Shown piece after piece: positions 14,732 to 24,373 of a stretch of 64,000 nt of DNA (position 1 is the stretch's first letter; each line of letters begins with the position of its first letter). The stretch is from Gudongella oleilytica (lineage in GTDB: Bacteria; Bacillota; Clostridia; Tissierellales; Tissierellaceae): assembly GCF_004101785.1 (NCBI RefSeq), contig NZ_CP035130.1, positions 248,001 through 312,000 of the forward strand. The letters run 5' to 3'. The notes beneath the pieces were generated by a model. The model had not been told where the DNA came from, ran no database searches, and worked only from the letters and a program-made list of their open reading frames with translations. Made by a program: the position numbers and the translations under genes.

Positions 14732-15988
14732 ATGACAATCAAGAAGTTCATCAGATATCTTACAAGTCTTGGGCTTGCGATCGCTCTTTTCATACTGATA
14801 GCAGCCTATTCCATCATTGGGACCGTTCTACCTCAGGGGTTGCAAAGGGAATTCTACATAGAAAGCTACAATAGTTTTGGAAACATAATACTTGCAATGC
14901 AGTTTGACAGAGTGTACAGCTCATGGATATTCAGGGTCCTTCTTGGAGTATTCATAGTAAATCTAGTGGGTTGTACCTTAAAAATACTTCCGTCACAGCT
15001 TGCCAGGCTGAAAGAGGAATATTTCCCACAGCCAAAGGCAGATGGAGACTCCTACAGCCTCGAACAGGGAGAAGATGAAGCCCTCAAGGATCAGCTTAAG
15101 AAACAGAGATATAGAATAACTGAAACTGATACAGGCTACAGAGCATCTAAAAGCAGAATAGGAAGTATAGGCTCTTCAGTGACCCATTTGGGGATAATCA
15201 TAATAGTCCTTGGAAGCTTTTTGGGAAATATGTTTGCCGAGGAAGGATTTTTTAATCTGGTTCCTGGCGATATAAAGCCTTTCCCGGAATATGGCTTCTC
15301 CTTAAGACTGGATGATTTTTACCTGGGCTTTAGAGAAAACAATACTGTTGAGCAGTATTACAGTGAGGTTTCAGTCTTGAGCCCGGAAGGAGGGGAATTA
15401 AAGGAAAAGCTGTGGGTCAACAAACCATTGAAGGTCCAGTCACTTAATTTCTACCAGACAAGCTATGGCTGGGCAAGCAGACTGTATATCAAGGACTCAA
15501 CAGGGGAGGTACTTGAAAGCAGGCTGCTCAGGAGTGGAGAATCCCATTTTTACCAACCGAGCCATATTACTATTTACCTCTACGGCTATTATCCTGACTT
15601 TAACATAACAAGCCAGGGAGAGCCTCTAACGATGTCGGAGAAGGAAAATAACCCCCACTATGCTGTCGTACTCTACCAGTTCAACAATCATATAGGCTCA
15701 TATATACTTGAACCTGGGCAGACGATAGATATGGATGGCTACACGATTTCCTTTAATGACTCTGTTCTTTACACGGGTCTTACCTATAGGAAGGATTTTG
15801 GCTACTTCTTCGTATTGGCAGGAAGCCTTGCGATGCTTCTTGGTTTGATACTTTCCTTCTATCTTTATCCAAGGTTTATTATTGTTGAGAATGGAAGGGT
15901 TTCTCCAATAACAAGGCAGAACAGCTGGGGCTTCAGCTACCAGGTAAGAAGGATGCTAAAGCAGATAACGGGACGGGAGGTAAGCTGA
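14732..15988 (+). CDS. resB: Cytochrome c biogenesis protein ResB/Ccs1
   Basis: A 418-residue System II component that works with CcsA to deliver and attach heme to apocytochromes c outside the membrane. Transmembrane helices are seen at about 12-32, 65-85 and 150-170, then a long extracytoplasmic domain with the family's LWVNKPLKVQSLNFYQTSYGW, and a last helix at about 350-372 (GYFFVLAGSLAMLLGLILSFYLYP). Start ATG 14732 follows aggaggtag. The neighbouring 11-heme cytochrome is the obvious client. ccsA begins one base after its stop. Confidence 0.9.
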   Translation: MTIKKFIRYLTSLGLAIALFILIAAYSIIGTVLPQGLQREFYIESYNSFGNIILAMQFDRVYSSWIFRVLLGVFIVNLVGCTLKILPSQLARLKEEYFPQPKADGDSYSLEQGEDEALKDQLKKQRYRITETDTGYRASKSRIGSIGSSVTHLGIIIIVLGSFLGNMFAEEGFFNLVPGDIKPFPEYGFSLRLDDFYLGFRENNTVEQYYSEVSVLSPEGGELKEKLWVNKPLKVQSLNFYQTSYGWASRLYIKDSTGEVLESRLLRSGESHFYQPSHITIYLYGYYPDFNITSQGEPLTMSEKENNPHYAVVLYQFNNHIGSYILEPGQTIDMDGYTISFNDSVLYTGLTYRKDFGYFFVLAGSLAMLLGLILSFYLYPRFIIVENGRVSPITRQNSWGFSYQVRRMLKQITGREVS

Positions 15989-15989
15989 T

Positions 15990-16811
15990 ATGGATATAAT
16001 ATTTTATGAGGAATTGTTTTTTACCTTGGGATTCATAGCATATACATTGTCTGCAATAGGATTTTTTATATATGTGGCACTTAAAAAGGATTCCGTTGGG
16101 AAAGCGGCTGTTCTGCTTGCAACACTGGGGTTTGCGATCCACACTCTGGCGATCGTCCTTAGGGTCATAGAGTCAGGCAGACTCCCCTTCAGCAATCAGT
16201 TCGAGTTTGCCACAAGCTTTACCTGGGGCATAGTAATGTGCTACCTCGTGCTTCACTATGCTTATAAATTCACTGCAGTAGGGGCATTTGTAATGCCTAT
16301 AGCTTTCCTTGTGATGGGATATGCATCTATGCTTCCTAAGAATATCAAGCCCTTGATGCCAGCTCTTCAGAGCGGTTGGCTGCCACTTCATGTGGGAACG
16401 GCCGTAATAAGCTATGGGGCTTTTGCAGTAGCAGCCGGTCTGTCAACAATGTATCTTCTGAATCTCAGAAAAGGAGCAGGCTCATCCGGGAAGGGATCCT
16501 TGCCTGATGCTGAGGTATGCGACTACCTAAGTTATAGGGTAATTGCATTTGGATTCCTTATGCTGACTCTTGTGATCATAACCGGGGCAATCTGGGCAAA
16601 AGCTGCCTGGTCCAGGTATTGGGGATGGGATCCAAAGGAGACCTGGTCTTTGATAACCTGGCTTATATACTCAGTATATCTTCATCTCAGGTTCAATAGA
16701 GGATGGAAGGGTAAGCCCGCGGCATTATTTTCGATAATAGGCTTTATTTGCGTCATATTCACATTTATTGGAGTCAATACCTTCTTGCCGGGTATACACA
16801 GCTACCGATAA
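15990..16811 (+). CDS. ccsA: Cytochrome c assembly protein CcsA/ResC
   Basis: A 273-residue membrane protein with about eight helices. It carries the tryptophan-rich heme-handling motif WGWDPKETWSLITW (about 208-221) and conserved histidines in LPLHVGTAVISYGAF and near SVYLHLRF. Together with ResB it forms the System II heme export and ligation complex. It is the last gene of the cytochrome block. Short dispersed repeats follow immediately. Confidence 0.92.
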   Translation: MDIIFYEELFFTLGFIAYTLSAIGFFIYVALKKDSVGKAAVLLATLGFAIHTLAIVLRVIESGRLPFSNQFEFATSFTWGIVMCYLVLHYAYKFTAVGAFVMPIAFLVMGYASMLPKNIKPLMPALQSGWLPLHVGTAVISYGAFAVAAGLSTMYLLNLRKGAGSSGKGSLPDAEVCDYLSYRVIAFGFLMLTLVIITGAIWAKAAWSRYWGWDPKETWSLITWLIYSVYLHLRFNRGWKGKPAALFSIIGFICVIFTFIGVNTFLPGIHSYR

Positions 16812-17111
16812 CAATTGACAGTTGACAATTGACAATGAAAAGCCAAGAGCTAAAAGCTAAAAAGGCAGTTATTAGCAGGTAGTAGGTAGTTGTTAGCGAA
16901 ATGATGAGATCCCTCGACTGCGCTCGGGATGACAGTAAATGAGTCATCGGAACGGTTAGAGGGATTTTTGATTTTAACTGAGATTCCTGAATTGTGAATA
17001 GTGAATTGTAATTTCAATTGTGCATTGTGCATTGTGAATTGTGAATTGTAATTTCAATTGTGCCTTGTGAATTATTAATAATTGGGTAACAATACCCTGA
17101 GGTGAGTTATC
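16812..17111. repeat. Cluster of short dispersed repeats
   Basis: A 300-base gap filled by repeat families: CAATTGACA units at 16812, TTAGC/AAGCTAAAA units near 16850, the hairpin-forming element GAGATCCCTCGACTG..GGGATGACA at 16906-16934, and AATTGTGAATTGTGCATTGTG units from about 16980 to 17070. The same families recur in at least five other gaps of the window. No gene is seen. Confidence 0.8.
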
Positions 17112-17369
17112 ATGGACAATTTTACTAAGAAACGATTCAAGAAACCAAAGGAATTTATCGAAGGGATCACCAGGGGAGATCTTTCCTTTAGAAAAAGAGA
17201 GTTTGATTTTAACAAGTCAGTGAAGACTGTCAAGGAGCTTTCGGAGGACGGAAAGCTATTAAAATCCAAGGCCGAGGAGCTTAAGGAGGCTCATGAAAGA
17301 CTCTTACATCCGGATCCCGAGCTGAAAAGAGAGTTCATAGACGGACAAAGAGGTAAGAAGAGGAAATAG
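17112..17369 (+). CDS. Small charged protein of unknown function
   Basis: An 85-residue, strongly charged, lysine/glutamate-rich soluble protein with a helical pattern (VKTVKELSEDGKLLKSKAEELKEAHERLL). No family is recognised. The ATG at 17112 has ctgaggtgag 7 bases upstream, and a terminator overlaps its stop, so it looks like a real single-gene unit and not a chance frame. Confidence 0.6.
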   Translation: MDNFTKKRFKKPKEFIEGITRGDLSFRKREFDFNKSVKTVKELSEDGKLLKSKAEELKEAHERLLHPDPELKREFIDGQRGKKRK

Positions 17370-17393
17370 ATCAACCTTCGTTGGTCTTTTTTT
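17369..17393 (+). terminator. Rho-independent terminator
   Basis: GATCAAC (17369-17375), loop CTTC, GTTGGTC (17380-17386), followed by seven T. Confidence 0.85.
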
Positions 17394-17409
17394 ACGAGGA
17401 GGCATCGAT

Positions 17410-17835
17410 ATGAAGGTGGAGAGAATAACTTTTAAGGACCTGAATGGTAGAACTGAAAGCCAGAGCCGGGCTGTATTGATAGAAGGACTTGGCATAGAAG
17501 GAGATCTCAAGGCGAATGGAGGCGATAGACAGATTTCCTTGCTGCCTCTTTGGGTCAGGGAGAGGATCGAGCAGGGAAAAGTTGAAGGCCTTTGCATCTC
17601 CAGGTTCAGGGAGAATATCACCTGGTCGGGAGAAGGTGAGCTGGTTAAGGGTGATAAGTATAAAATTGGTGAAGTATTGCTGGAGATTTCAAAATTGAGC
17701 AAAAAATGCTTTGGCGAATGTCACAATATTGTCAAAAACACTCCCTGTCCACTAATATTTACTGTCAGCTATGCAATTATTTTAAGGGGCGGAGTCATAA
17801 AAATAAATGACGAAATTGAGCCATTGCAATCGTGA
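17410..17835 (+). CDS. MOSC domain protein
   Basis: A 141-residue single-domain MOSC protein (molybdenum cofactor sulfurase C-terminal family). It shows the conserved GLGIEGDLKANGGDRQISLL block, and CFGECH near the C-terminus where MOSC proteins carry their conserved cysteine. Small bacterial MOSC proteins are predicted to bind sulfur or molybdenum-cofactor-like ligands; the reaction of this one is unknown. Start ATG 17410 follows gaggaggcatc. Confidence 0.85.
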   Translation: MKVERITFKDLNGRTESQSRAVLIEGLGIEGDLKANGGDRQISLLPLWVRERIEQGKVEGLCISRFRENITWSGEGELVKGDKYKIGEVLLEISKLSKKCFGECHNIVKNTPCPLIFTVSYAIILRGGVIKINDEIEPLQS

Positions 17836-17843
17836 CAACAATT

Positions 17844-17922
17844 TCTCAATGATTCGAATAATAAGAATTAATTGATAATTTATTCTCAAATTATTGATTT
17901 ATGGTTGCACTTAATATAAAAT
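17844..17922. repeat. 79-bp direct repeat, left copy (target duplication of IS)
   Basis: Identical over 79 bases to 19885-19963. The IS1634 family is known for making unusually long target duplications. The copy contains TTGATT-17-TAAAAT (17894-17922), a plausible promoter. Confidence 0.88.
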
Positions 17923-19884
17923 TCCATCTTTGACAGTTGAGAGACACAAAAACTCTGGAATGCATTGTAATTAGTGCACTTCAGAGTTTTCGCTTTGTTT
18001 AAAAACTGCGTAATGTATTCTTCTTTTTTGTTTCCTTAAAATAATTTTTCATCTTTTTTATGCTTACTATCTCATAATCTGTTCTGAACCCAAATGCCTC
18101 ATGCAAAGCATCAGTAAAATCAGTTCTCGTGTAGGTTGGAATATATCCTTCTGTTGGAATAGAGTAGAAATTCATATCTCTTAAACCATTAATAATCTCC
18201 TGACTTGTAAATTGTTCACCTAATAATTTCTCTAAATATCTATATAAAACTAATGCAAGAAAACATGTAGTGAAATGTGCCTGTATACGATCGTCTCTGC
18301 TTAAATAAACAGGCCTTGCCTTAAATTCTGATTTCATAATTCTAAAACATTCTTCAATTTCCCATCTTCTGTGGTTAATCTTTGTAATAGCTTCAGCATC
18401 ATCTTCTAAATTTGTACATACAGCATAAAATCCATCATACTTTTCTTCTTTAACCACTGCATCTGTATCTATACCATATATAGTTTCATCTGCAATTTCT
18501 CCATCCTTTGTAACGTTTGTAGATGATATAAACCTTCTGAAGTCATTTTGATTTTTCTTTTTGATATCTGATTTTCTGTTTGTAATTAACTTAGCTGCAC
18601 GTTCTAGCTGCCCAGCTCTAATCTTTCGTTGGTAATCTCTGTATTTGAGAGAATAGGTAACAATAAGCTTTTGCTCAAGCCCATCTTCTTTTATCCAACG
18701 TTCTTTGTAAAAGGTTTTATTTTTGTACTTATCATAGTTTTCTCCATCTTGATCGATTAGGTTAATATCAAATAAATTATCACTGCCTGCTAGGTGCCAT
18801 CCTGTTGGATCAAGAGCCCACTCTTTCAAATGTTTCTTTAATTTTTTTACAGACTGAGTTGTAATAAATGCTCTACCATTTATGTCATTAAATTTACGAT
18901 TATCTGTTGAAGATAATCCAGCATCAGTACATACAATGAATTTAGATAACTCAAAGTCTTTAAAAATTCTCTTCTCTAGCGGTTTCAGAGTAGTTTGTTC
19001 ATTGGTATTACCACTATGAATATCGAAAGCAAGGGGGATACCATCACCATCCATAAATAGTCCCATTCCCACTATAGGATTAGGCTTATGTTCCTTAGAA
19101 AATCCATATTGTTTAAGTCCATCTTCATTTTCTATCTCAAAAAAATAATTAGTGCAATCATAATAGAGAATACGGTCGTTTCTTTTTGAAACAGATAAAC
19201 TATTTTCATAGAGTTTTGACTGAATATAATCACTTTCTTTTGCAATAACCTCTAAAGCCCTATAAATATGCTGCAAATCAAAGTCTGGCTCTTCTAAAAG
19301 ATTACTAGACTCCTGATAAGTATTTAATTTTGAAGAAGGAAAAAGGATTCTTCCGTAAATTAACCTTGAAAGAATTGAGTCAAGATTAAATTCAAACTTA
19401 TATTTAGCAGAGATATTATCACAGATCTTATTTAGTCCAAGCATATGATAAAGCTGCTGTAAGAATAAATATCCACCATTAAAAGACCTTTGGATATTCT
19501 TATCAATTTGCCTTGATTGACTATATTTCACAATAACATCTCTATTTTGTTCATCTTCCTTTTTATTTAATTCATCAATATATTCTTTTGCCCATTCAAT
19601 AGGATCTTGTCCATTTAATTTTTCTTCTAATTCTCTTACAGTACCTAATTTCTCAACTATTTTAGTAGTACGTTTATTTCCTTCTATAACATCTTTGATA
19701 ACATAAAGTGAAGTCGAATTCTTAGACTTTGAAAATGATAATCTCATATTAAAACTCCCCCTATGCTTTATATTATAATATATTACGATATATTACGCAA
19801 TAAATATTTCCGAAAATTGACAAAAAAATAAAGCCTTTCCAATGGCTTTAGCGATTATTTTTTGAAGTAAGTGTCAAAGACCCG
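17923..19884 (-). mobile_element. IS1634-family insertion sequence
   Basis: About 1,962 bases between two identical 79-bp direct repeats. Near each end is the inverted motif TCTTTGACA (17927-17935) and its complement (19872-19880), four bases in from the direct repeat. The only gene is the transposase. Its AT-rich codon use differs from that of the neighbouring genes, which supports recent arrival. Confidence 0.85.
17999..19747 (-). CDS. IS1634-family transposase
   Basis: A 582-residue DDE transposase of the IS4 superfamily, IS1634 group. Seen are the N-terminal STSLYVIKDVIEGNKRTTKIVEKLG, the first catalytic aspartate region YYDCTNYFFEIE, the second VCTDAGLSS, and the C-terminal Y-x2-R-x3-E-like helix HRRWEIEECFRIMKSEF. 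Length is full for the family and no frameshift is visible, so the copy may be active. The start at 19747 has agggggag upstream. Confidence 0.92.
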   Translation of the reverse strand: MRLSFSKSKNSTSLYVIKDVIEGNKRTTKIVEKLGTVRELEEKLNGQDPIEWAKEYIDELNKKEDEQNRDVIVKYSQSRQIDKNIQRSFNGGYLFLQQLYHMLGLNKICDNISAKYKFEFNLDSILSRLIYGRILFPSSKLNTYQESSNLLEEPDFDLQHIYRALEVIAKESDYIQSKLYENSLSVSKRNDRILYYDCTNYFFEIENEDGLKQYGFSKEHKPNPIVGMGLFMDGDGIPLAFDIHSGNTNEQTTLKPLEKRIFKDFELSKFIVCTDAGLSSTDNRKFNDINGRAFITTQSVKKLKKHLKEWALDPTGWHLAGSDNLFDINLIDQDGENYDKYKNKTFYKERWIKEDGLEQKLIVTYSLKYRDYQRKIRAGQLERAAKLITNRKSDIKKKNQNDFRRFISSTNVTKDGEIADETIYGIDTDAVVKEEKYDGFYAVCTNLEDDAEAITKINHRRWEIEECFRIMKSEFKARPVYLSRDDRIQAHFTTCFLALVLYRYLEKLLGEQFTSQEIINGLRDMNFYSIPTEGYIPTYTRTDFTDALHEAFGFRTDYEIVSIKKMKNYFKETKKKNTLRSF

Positions 19885-19963
19885 TCTCAATGATTCGAAT
19901 AATAAGAATTAATTGATAATTTATTCTCAAATTATTGATTTATGGTTGCACTTAATATAAAAT
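19885..19963. repeat. 79-bp direct repeat, right copy
   Basis: Perfect match to 17844-17922. It abuts the right end of the insertion sequence and carries the putative V-ATPase promoter. Confidence 0.88.
19935..19963 (+). promoter_or_regulatory. Putative V-ATPase operon promoter
   Basis: TTGATT (19935-19940), 17-base spacer, TAAAAT (19958-19963), about 60 bases before the first ATPase gene. It lies entirely inside the duplicated target sequence. Confidence 0.55.
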
Positions 19964-20022
19964 CAATTAATATAGGCGTAGTGTTATTATTTTTTAAATA
20001 ACCGTATATTGGGGGTGAAGCG

Positions 20023-20349
20023 ATGGCAATGGATGCTATTCAGATTGTTAAGGAAGCGGAGGAGAAGGCGAGGGAAATTCTCGACTCAACCACTGCTGCA
20101 GCAAAGAGAGCCGCTGAGGAAGCAGTTAAAAATGCTGATGAGGAGTACCACAGAATACTGACTCAAGCGGAATCAGAGGCTGAGATGATAAAAAATAGAG
20201 CAATTGAAGAAGGAGAAGCCATAGCAAAACCGATTCTGGAAAAGGGTCAGTCAGAGGCTGAGGCCATAAGGGGCATCGACAGCGTCAAGCTGGACAGAAT
20301 CGTTGATATTATAATCGAGAGGATCGTGAAGACTGATGGCAATAGTTAA
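20023..20349 (+). CDS. V-type ATPase subunit G/H (peripheral stalk)
   Basis: A 108-residue, alanine- and glutamate-rich, almost wholly helical protein (EAEEKAREILDSTTAAAKRAAEEA) expected to pair with subunit E (22801) as one right-handed coiled-coil stalk. First gene of the nine-gene ATPase operon. ATG 20023 follows gggggtgaag. Its last 14 bases overlap the start of the subunit I gene, indicating translational coupling. Confidence 0.82.
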   Translation: MAMDAIQIVKEAEEKAREILDSTTAAAKRAAEEAVKNADEEYHRILTQAESEAEMIKNRAIEEGEAIAKPILEKGQSEAEAIRGIDSVKLDRIVDIIIERIVKTDGNS

Positions 20350-22282
20350 GATGAGCCAATTCAGCCTGTTTGCCTTCGATGATCACAAGGAGGAGCTTCT
20401 CAAGCACCTTCAAAGGTTCGAGTACGTCCATTTCAGCAATCTTGAGGAAGACAAGGATCTTACAAGCCTTGGACTCAAGGGCGTCAGGACTCCTGAAGGT
20501 CTTACAGAGGTGGAGGAGCAGCTGACCAGGATAAACAGCTGTATTGAAACCCTGTCAAAGTATTTTGTCAAGGAGACCGGACTAAAGGCGATGAAAAAGG
20601 GTCAGGATACCTACACATTCGCCGAGCTGGAGGAGAAATCCCATCAAATCGACAGCAACAGACTTTGCATTCAGGTCAGGGATCTCTGGAAGGAACGTGA
20701 AGGGCATAAGCAGGCTATAGATAAGCTCATGGTTCAGATTGGTGAGCTTAAGCCCTGGAAGGGTATATCATCTCCTCTGAAGGACCTGGACTCCATAAGG
20801 GATACTGAGTTGTTTATAGGGACTGTCCCCAGGAAGCTGAAGGAAAAGGTCATAACGGATCTTTCAGAGGTTGAGGGTATCTACTACGAGGTTGTGGATG
20901 AGGACAAGGAGAGCCTTTATCTGCTTGTTATGTCCTACGGCCAGGATGCTGAAAAAACAAAGGAATTACTTAGAAATTCAAGCTTTACCAAAGCGATCCT
21001 GCATGGTGAGGGAACTCCGTCGGAAGAAATCACTATACTTGAAAGTAAGATCGCTTTACTGCAGGAGCAGATTTCGGAAATAGACGAAAAGCTCAAGGAA
21101 CTGGCACCTTCCTTGGAAGAGCTCAAGCTAATGTATGATTATCTAAGCAATAAAAAGCTGAGGCTTGCATCTACGGAAAATTTTGTAATGACAGAGAAGG
21201 TCAATGTTATAAAGGGGTTCATACCATCAGACAAGGCTTCAGATTTTGAGGAAAGAATAAAGGAAGCTCTCGGAAGCGTATATTACCTTGAGCTTGAAGA
21301 GGTGGACAAGGACGATCCGAACGTTCCGATACTCCTTAAAAATTCTGACTTTGCAAGCACCTTTGAATCATTGACGAGCATGTATGCTCTTCCTCAATAC
21401 AATGAGGTCGACCCAACACCGCTGTTGGCACCATTCTATCTTATATTCTTTGGAATGATGGCTGCAGATGTTGGTTATGGGCTGATAATGCTTATTGGTT
21501 CAATGTTTGTTCTGAAAAATTTCAATCTTAAGGACAACACCAGGATGTTCCTGAAGTTCTTTTATTACCTGAGCTTTTCAGTAATAATTTGGGGATTCAT
21601 ATACGGGTCGCTCTTTGGAGGTATCATACCACTGCCGGGAATTTTCGATCCGGCCGAGGATTACAACACTCTTCTTATTCTTTCCATAGCATTTGGATTG
21701 ATCCACATCTATTTTGCTCTTGGAATAAAGGCATACAAGCTAATAAAAAGCGGAAAGCCCAGGGATGCATTATATGATGTAGGCTTCTGGTATATGGCGT
21801 TAACTGGCTCCATAGTCTATCTGCTTAATATTGTTATGACTATGCCGCCAATATTAAAGACTATAAGTCTTGTAGTAATGGTGCTGGGTATGCTGGGGAT
21901 AGTGGCAACAGGAGGAAGAGAAGCAAAGAGCGTAGCTGGAAGAGTCGGCGGAGGGGTATATGCACTTTACGGGATATCAGGCTATGTAGGCGACTTTGTT
22001 TCATATTCGAGGCTTATGGCTCTGGGATTGGCCGGCGGCTTCATTGCCGGCGCCGTAAACATGATGGCAGGGATGGTCGCTCAGTCAGGACCTATAGGCT
22101 TTGTTTTCGCCATAATAATCTTCATCTTTGGGCAGACCTTCAACCTGGGGCTTAGCCTCCTCGGTGCGTATGTCCACACAATAAGACTGACCTTCGTTGA
22201 GTTCTTCGGGAAGTTCTACGAAGGCGGAGGTAAAAGCTTCAATACATTTAAGAGCAAACCAAAATATATAAACTTAAAATAG
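20336..22282 (+). CDS. ntpI: V-type ATPase subunit I (a subunit)
   Basis: A 648-residue protein. The N-terminal half (1-340) is a soluble two-headed coiled-coil domain that contacts the peripheral stalks. The C-terminal half has about eight membrane helices and forms the ion half-channels against the K ring. The conserved arginine region near FVSYSRLMALGLAGGFIAGAVNMM and the AYVHTIRLTFVEFFGKFYEGGG signature are present. The length is usual for bacterial V/A-type enzymes. Confidence 0.93.
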   Translation: MAIVKMSQFSLFAFDDHKEELLKHLQRFEYVHFSNLEEDKDLTSLGLKGVRTPEGLTEVEEQLTRINSCIETLSKYFVKETGLKAMKKGQDTYTFAELEEKSHQIDSNRLCIQVRDLWKEREGHKQAIDKLMVQIGELKPWKGISSPLKDLDSIRDTELFIGTVPRKLKEKVITDLSEVEGIYYEVVDEDKESLYLLVMSYGQDAEKTKELLRNSSFTKAILHGEGTPSEEITILESKIALLQEQISEIDEKLKELAPSLEELKLMYDYLSNKKLRLASTENFVMTEKVNVIKGFIPSDKASDFEERIKEALGSVYYLELEEVDKDDPNVPILLKNSDFASTFESLTSMYALPQYNEVDPTPLLAPFYLIFFGMMAADVGYGLIMLIGSMFVLKNFNLKDNTRMFLKFFYYLSFSVIIWGFIYGSLFGGIIPLPGIFDPAEDYNTLLILSIAFGLIHIYFALGIKAYKLIKSGKPRDALYDVGFWYMALTGSIVYLLNIVMTMPPILKTISLVVMVLGMLGIVATGGREAKSVAGRVGGGVYALYGISGYVGDFVSYSRLMALGLAGGFIAGAVNMMAGMVAQSGPIGFVFAIIIFIFGQTFNLGLSLLGAYVHTIRLTFVEFFGKFYEGGGKSFNTFKSKPKYINLK

Positions 22283-22287
22283 GTTAG

Positions 22288-22779
<492 letters not shown>

Positions 22780-22800
22780 AAAAAGTAAGGATGTGAAGCC

Positions 22801-23364
22801 ATGTCAAAGCTAGAGAGCCTAACCCAGAGGATAATGGATGACGCCAAAGCAAAGGCTGATTCCATAATGGCGGAGGCGGATAGAAAAAGCAAAAGCCTTT
22901 TGAATGCCAAGATCAAGGAAGCCAAGGATAAAAGCGAAAAGCTCCTTGAGAAGGCGCATTCAGAAGCTGCCATGGCCAAAGACAGGGTCGTATCCAGCGC
23001 CAAGCTTAAGGTAAGGGATGAGAAGCTGTCGGCCAAGCAGGAGATATTGGACAAGGTGTTCGGTATGGCAAAAAATAAGCTTGAAAAATTGGATGACTCA
23101 AAATATGGTGAGCTTCTTGGGAAAACACTGGGCAATATTACTATAAAAGGCAAGGGTACCCTGGTGGTTCCGCCTTCCAGAAAAAGCATTGCGGAGAAGG
23201 TATCAGGGGAGCTTGCAGTCACAACAGACGAAAACATGCTGCAGGGCTTTATGATAAAGGACGAAGATATAGTGTACAACTACACCTTTGAGTCCTTGGT
23301 GGATGAAGCCAGAGAGCAGATGGAGGGCGATATAGCCTTAGAACTCTTCAAAGAATTGGAGTGA
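22801..23364 (+). CDS. ntpE: V-type ATPase subunit E (peripheral stalk)
   Basis: A 187-residue protein. A long charged N-terminal helix (1-105) pairs with the G/H subunit, and a C-terminal globular domain (about 110-187) binds the A3B3 head. Sequence style (MDDAKAKADSIMAEADRKSKSLL) and place between K and C genes support it. Start ATG 22801 follows aaggatgtgaag. Confidence 0.87.
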   Translation: MSKLESLTQRIMDDAKAKADSIMAEADRKSKSLLNAKIKEAKDKSEKLLEKAHSEAAMAKDRVVSSAKLKVRDEKLSAKQEILDKVFGMAKNKLEKLDDSKYGELLGKTLGNITIKGKGTLVVPPSRKSIAEKVSGELAVTTDENMLQGFMIKDEDIVYNYTFESLVDEAREQMEGDIALELFKELE

Positions 23365-23368
23365 TTTC

Positions 23369-24373
23369 ATGGATAGAATGGATTTTATCCAAGGGGTAAC
23401 CCGAGTAAGAGTCCTTGAAAACAAGCTCCTTGACCGGGCTGCTATCGAAAAGATGGTAGAAGCCAGGGATCTTGAAGAGGTATTCAGAACCCTTGGAGAC
23501 ACTGAATATGCAAGTGCAGTTACTCAGGCAGGAAAACCCGAAGAGTACGAAGTGATCCTGCATACAGAGCTTGAGAGGGTCTACAGGCTGGTAAGGGAGA
23601 TTTCACCGGATAGCCTGGTGGTGGACCTGATGGCTCTAAAGTATGACTTCCACAACCTCAAAGTCATGATCAAGGAAAGACTTATGGGCAAGGACCTTTC
23701 AGCCATCTATTCCCGTGTTGGGACAATAGACTTCGAAAAGTTCAAAACTCAGTTCAACGCCGGTGAATACAGGGATATGGAGCCTGTGAGCTACAAGGAG
23801 GCAGTCCTTTCTGTTTTGAAGGATTTTGAGGAAAAGAAGGATCCTCAGCGAATAGATATACTTATGGACAGATATTATTTTGAGCACCTTCACAAAATGG
23901 CAAAGGATTCAGGCATCAGTCTGTTCCAGGACCACGTGAAGGATCTGATAGATTTTACAAACGTATCCTCCGCGATCCGCTTGAAAAAGCAGGATAAGGA
24001 GCTGAAGTTTTTTGAGGAGGTCATCCTTGAGAACGGACACATCGAGAAGGATACAATGCTTTCTACAGTCAACGATTCGGTGGAGACGATGATAAACAGG
24101 TTCAGGAATTCCAGGATCAGCAAGGAGCTATCAAAAGGACTTGAGGACTACCTAGAAACAGGCAGGCTTTCTTCCTTTGAGAAGCATATGGACAACTACC
24201 TGATGAACCTTAACAAGAGCTCCAAGTCGGTGACCTTTGGACCGGAGCCCCTTTTCTCGTATCTGGTGGCAAAGGAAATGGAAATCAAGATCCTGAGGAT
24301 CATTATGGTGTCTAAGATGAACAATATTTCACCTGACGCCATAAGGGAAAGGCTGCGTGATTTGTATGTATAA
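23369..24373 (+). CDS. ntpC: V-type ATPase subunit C (d subunit)
   Basis: A 334-residue helical protein of the V/A-ATPase subunit C (AC39/d) family, the socket that joins the central shaft to the K ring. Features such as [12 protein letters not shown] near the start, [16 protein letters not shown], and the C-terminal [21 protein letters not shown] fit well. It begins 4 bases after the subunit E stop and overlaps the start of subunit F. Confidence 0.9.
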   Translation: MDRMDFIQGVTRVRVLENKLLDRAAIEKMVEARDLEEVFRTLGDTEYASAVTQAGKPEEYEVILHTELERVYRLVREISPDSLVVDLMALKYDFHNLKVMIKERLMGKDLSAIYSRVGTIDFEKFKTQFNAGEYRDMEPVSYKEAVLSVLKDFEEKKDPQRIDILMDRYYFEHLHKMAKDSGISLFQDHVKDLIDFTNVSSAIRLKKQDKELKFFEEVILENGHIEKDTMLSTVNDSVETMINRFRNSRISKELSKGLEDYLETGRLSSFEKHMDNYLMNLNKSSKSVTFGPEPLFSYLVAKEMEIKILRIIMVSKMNNISPDAIRERLRDLYV

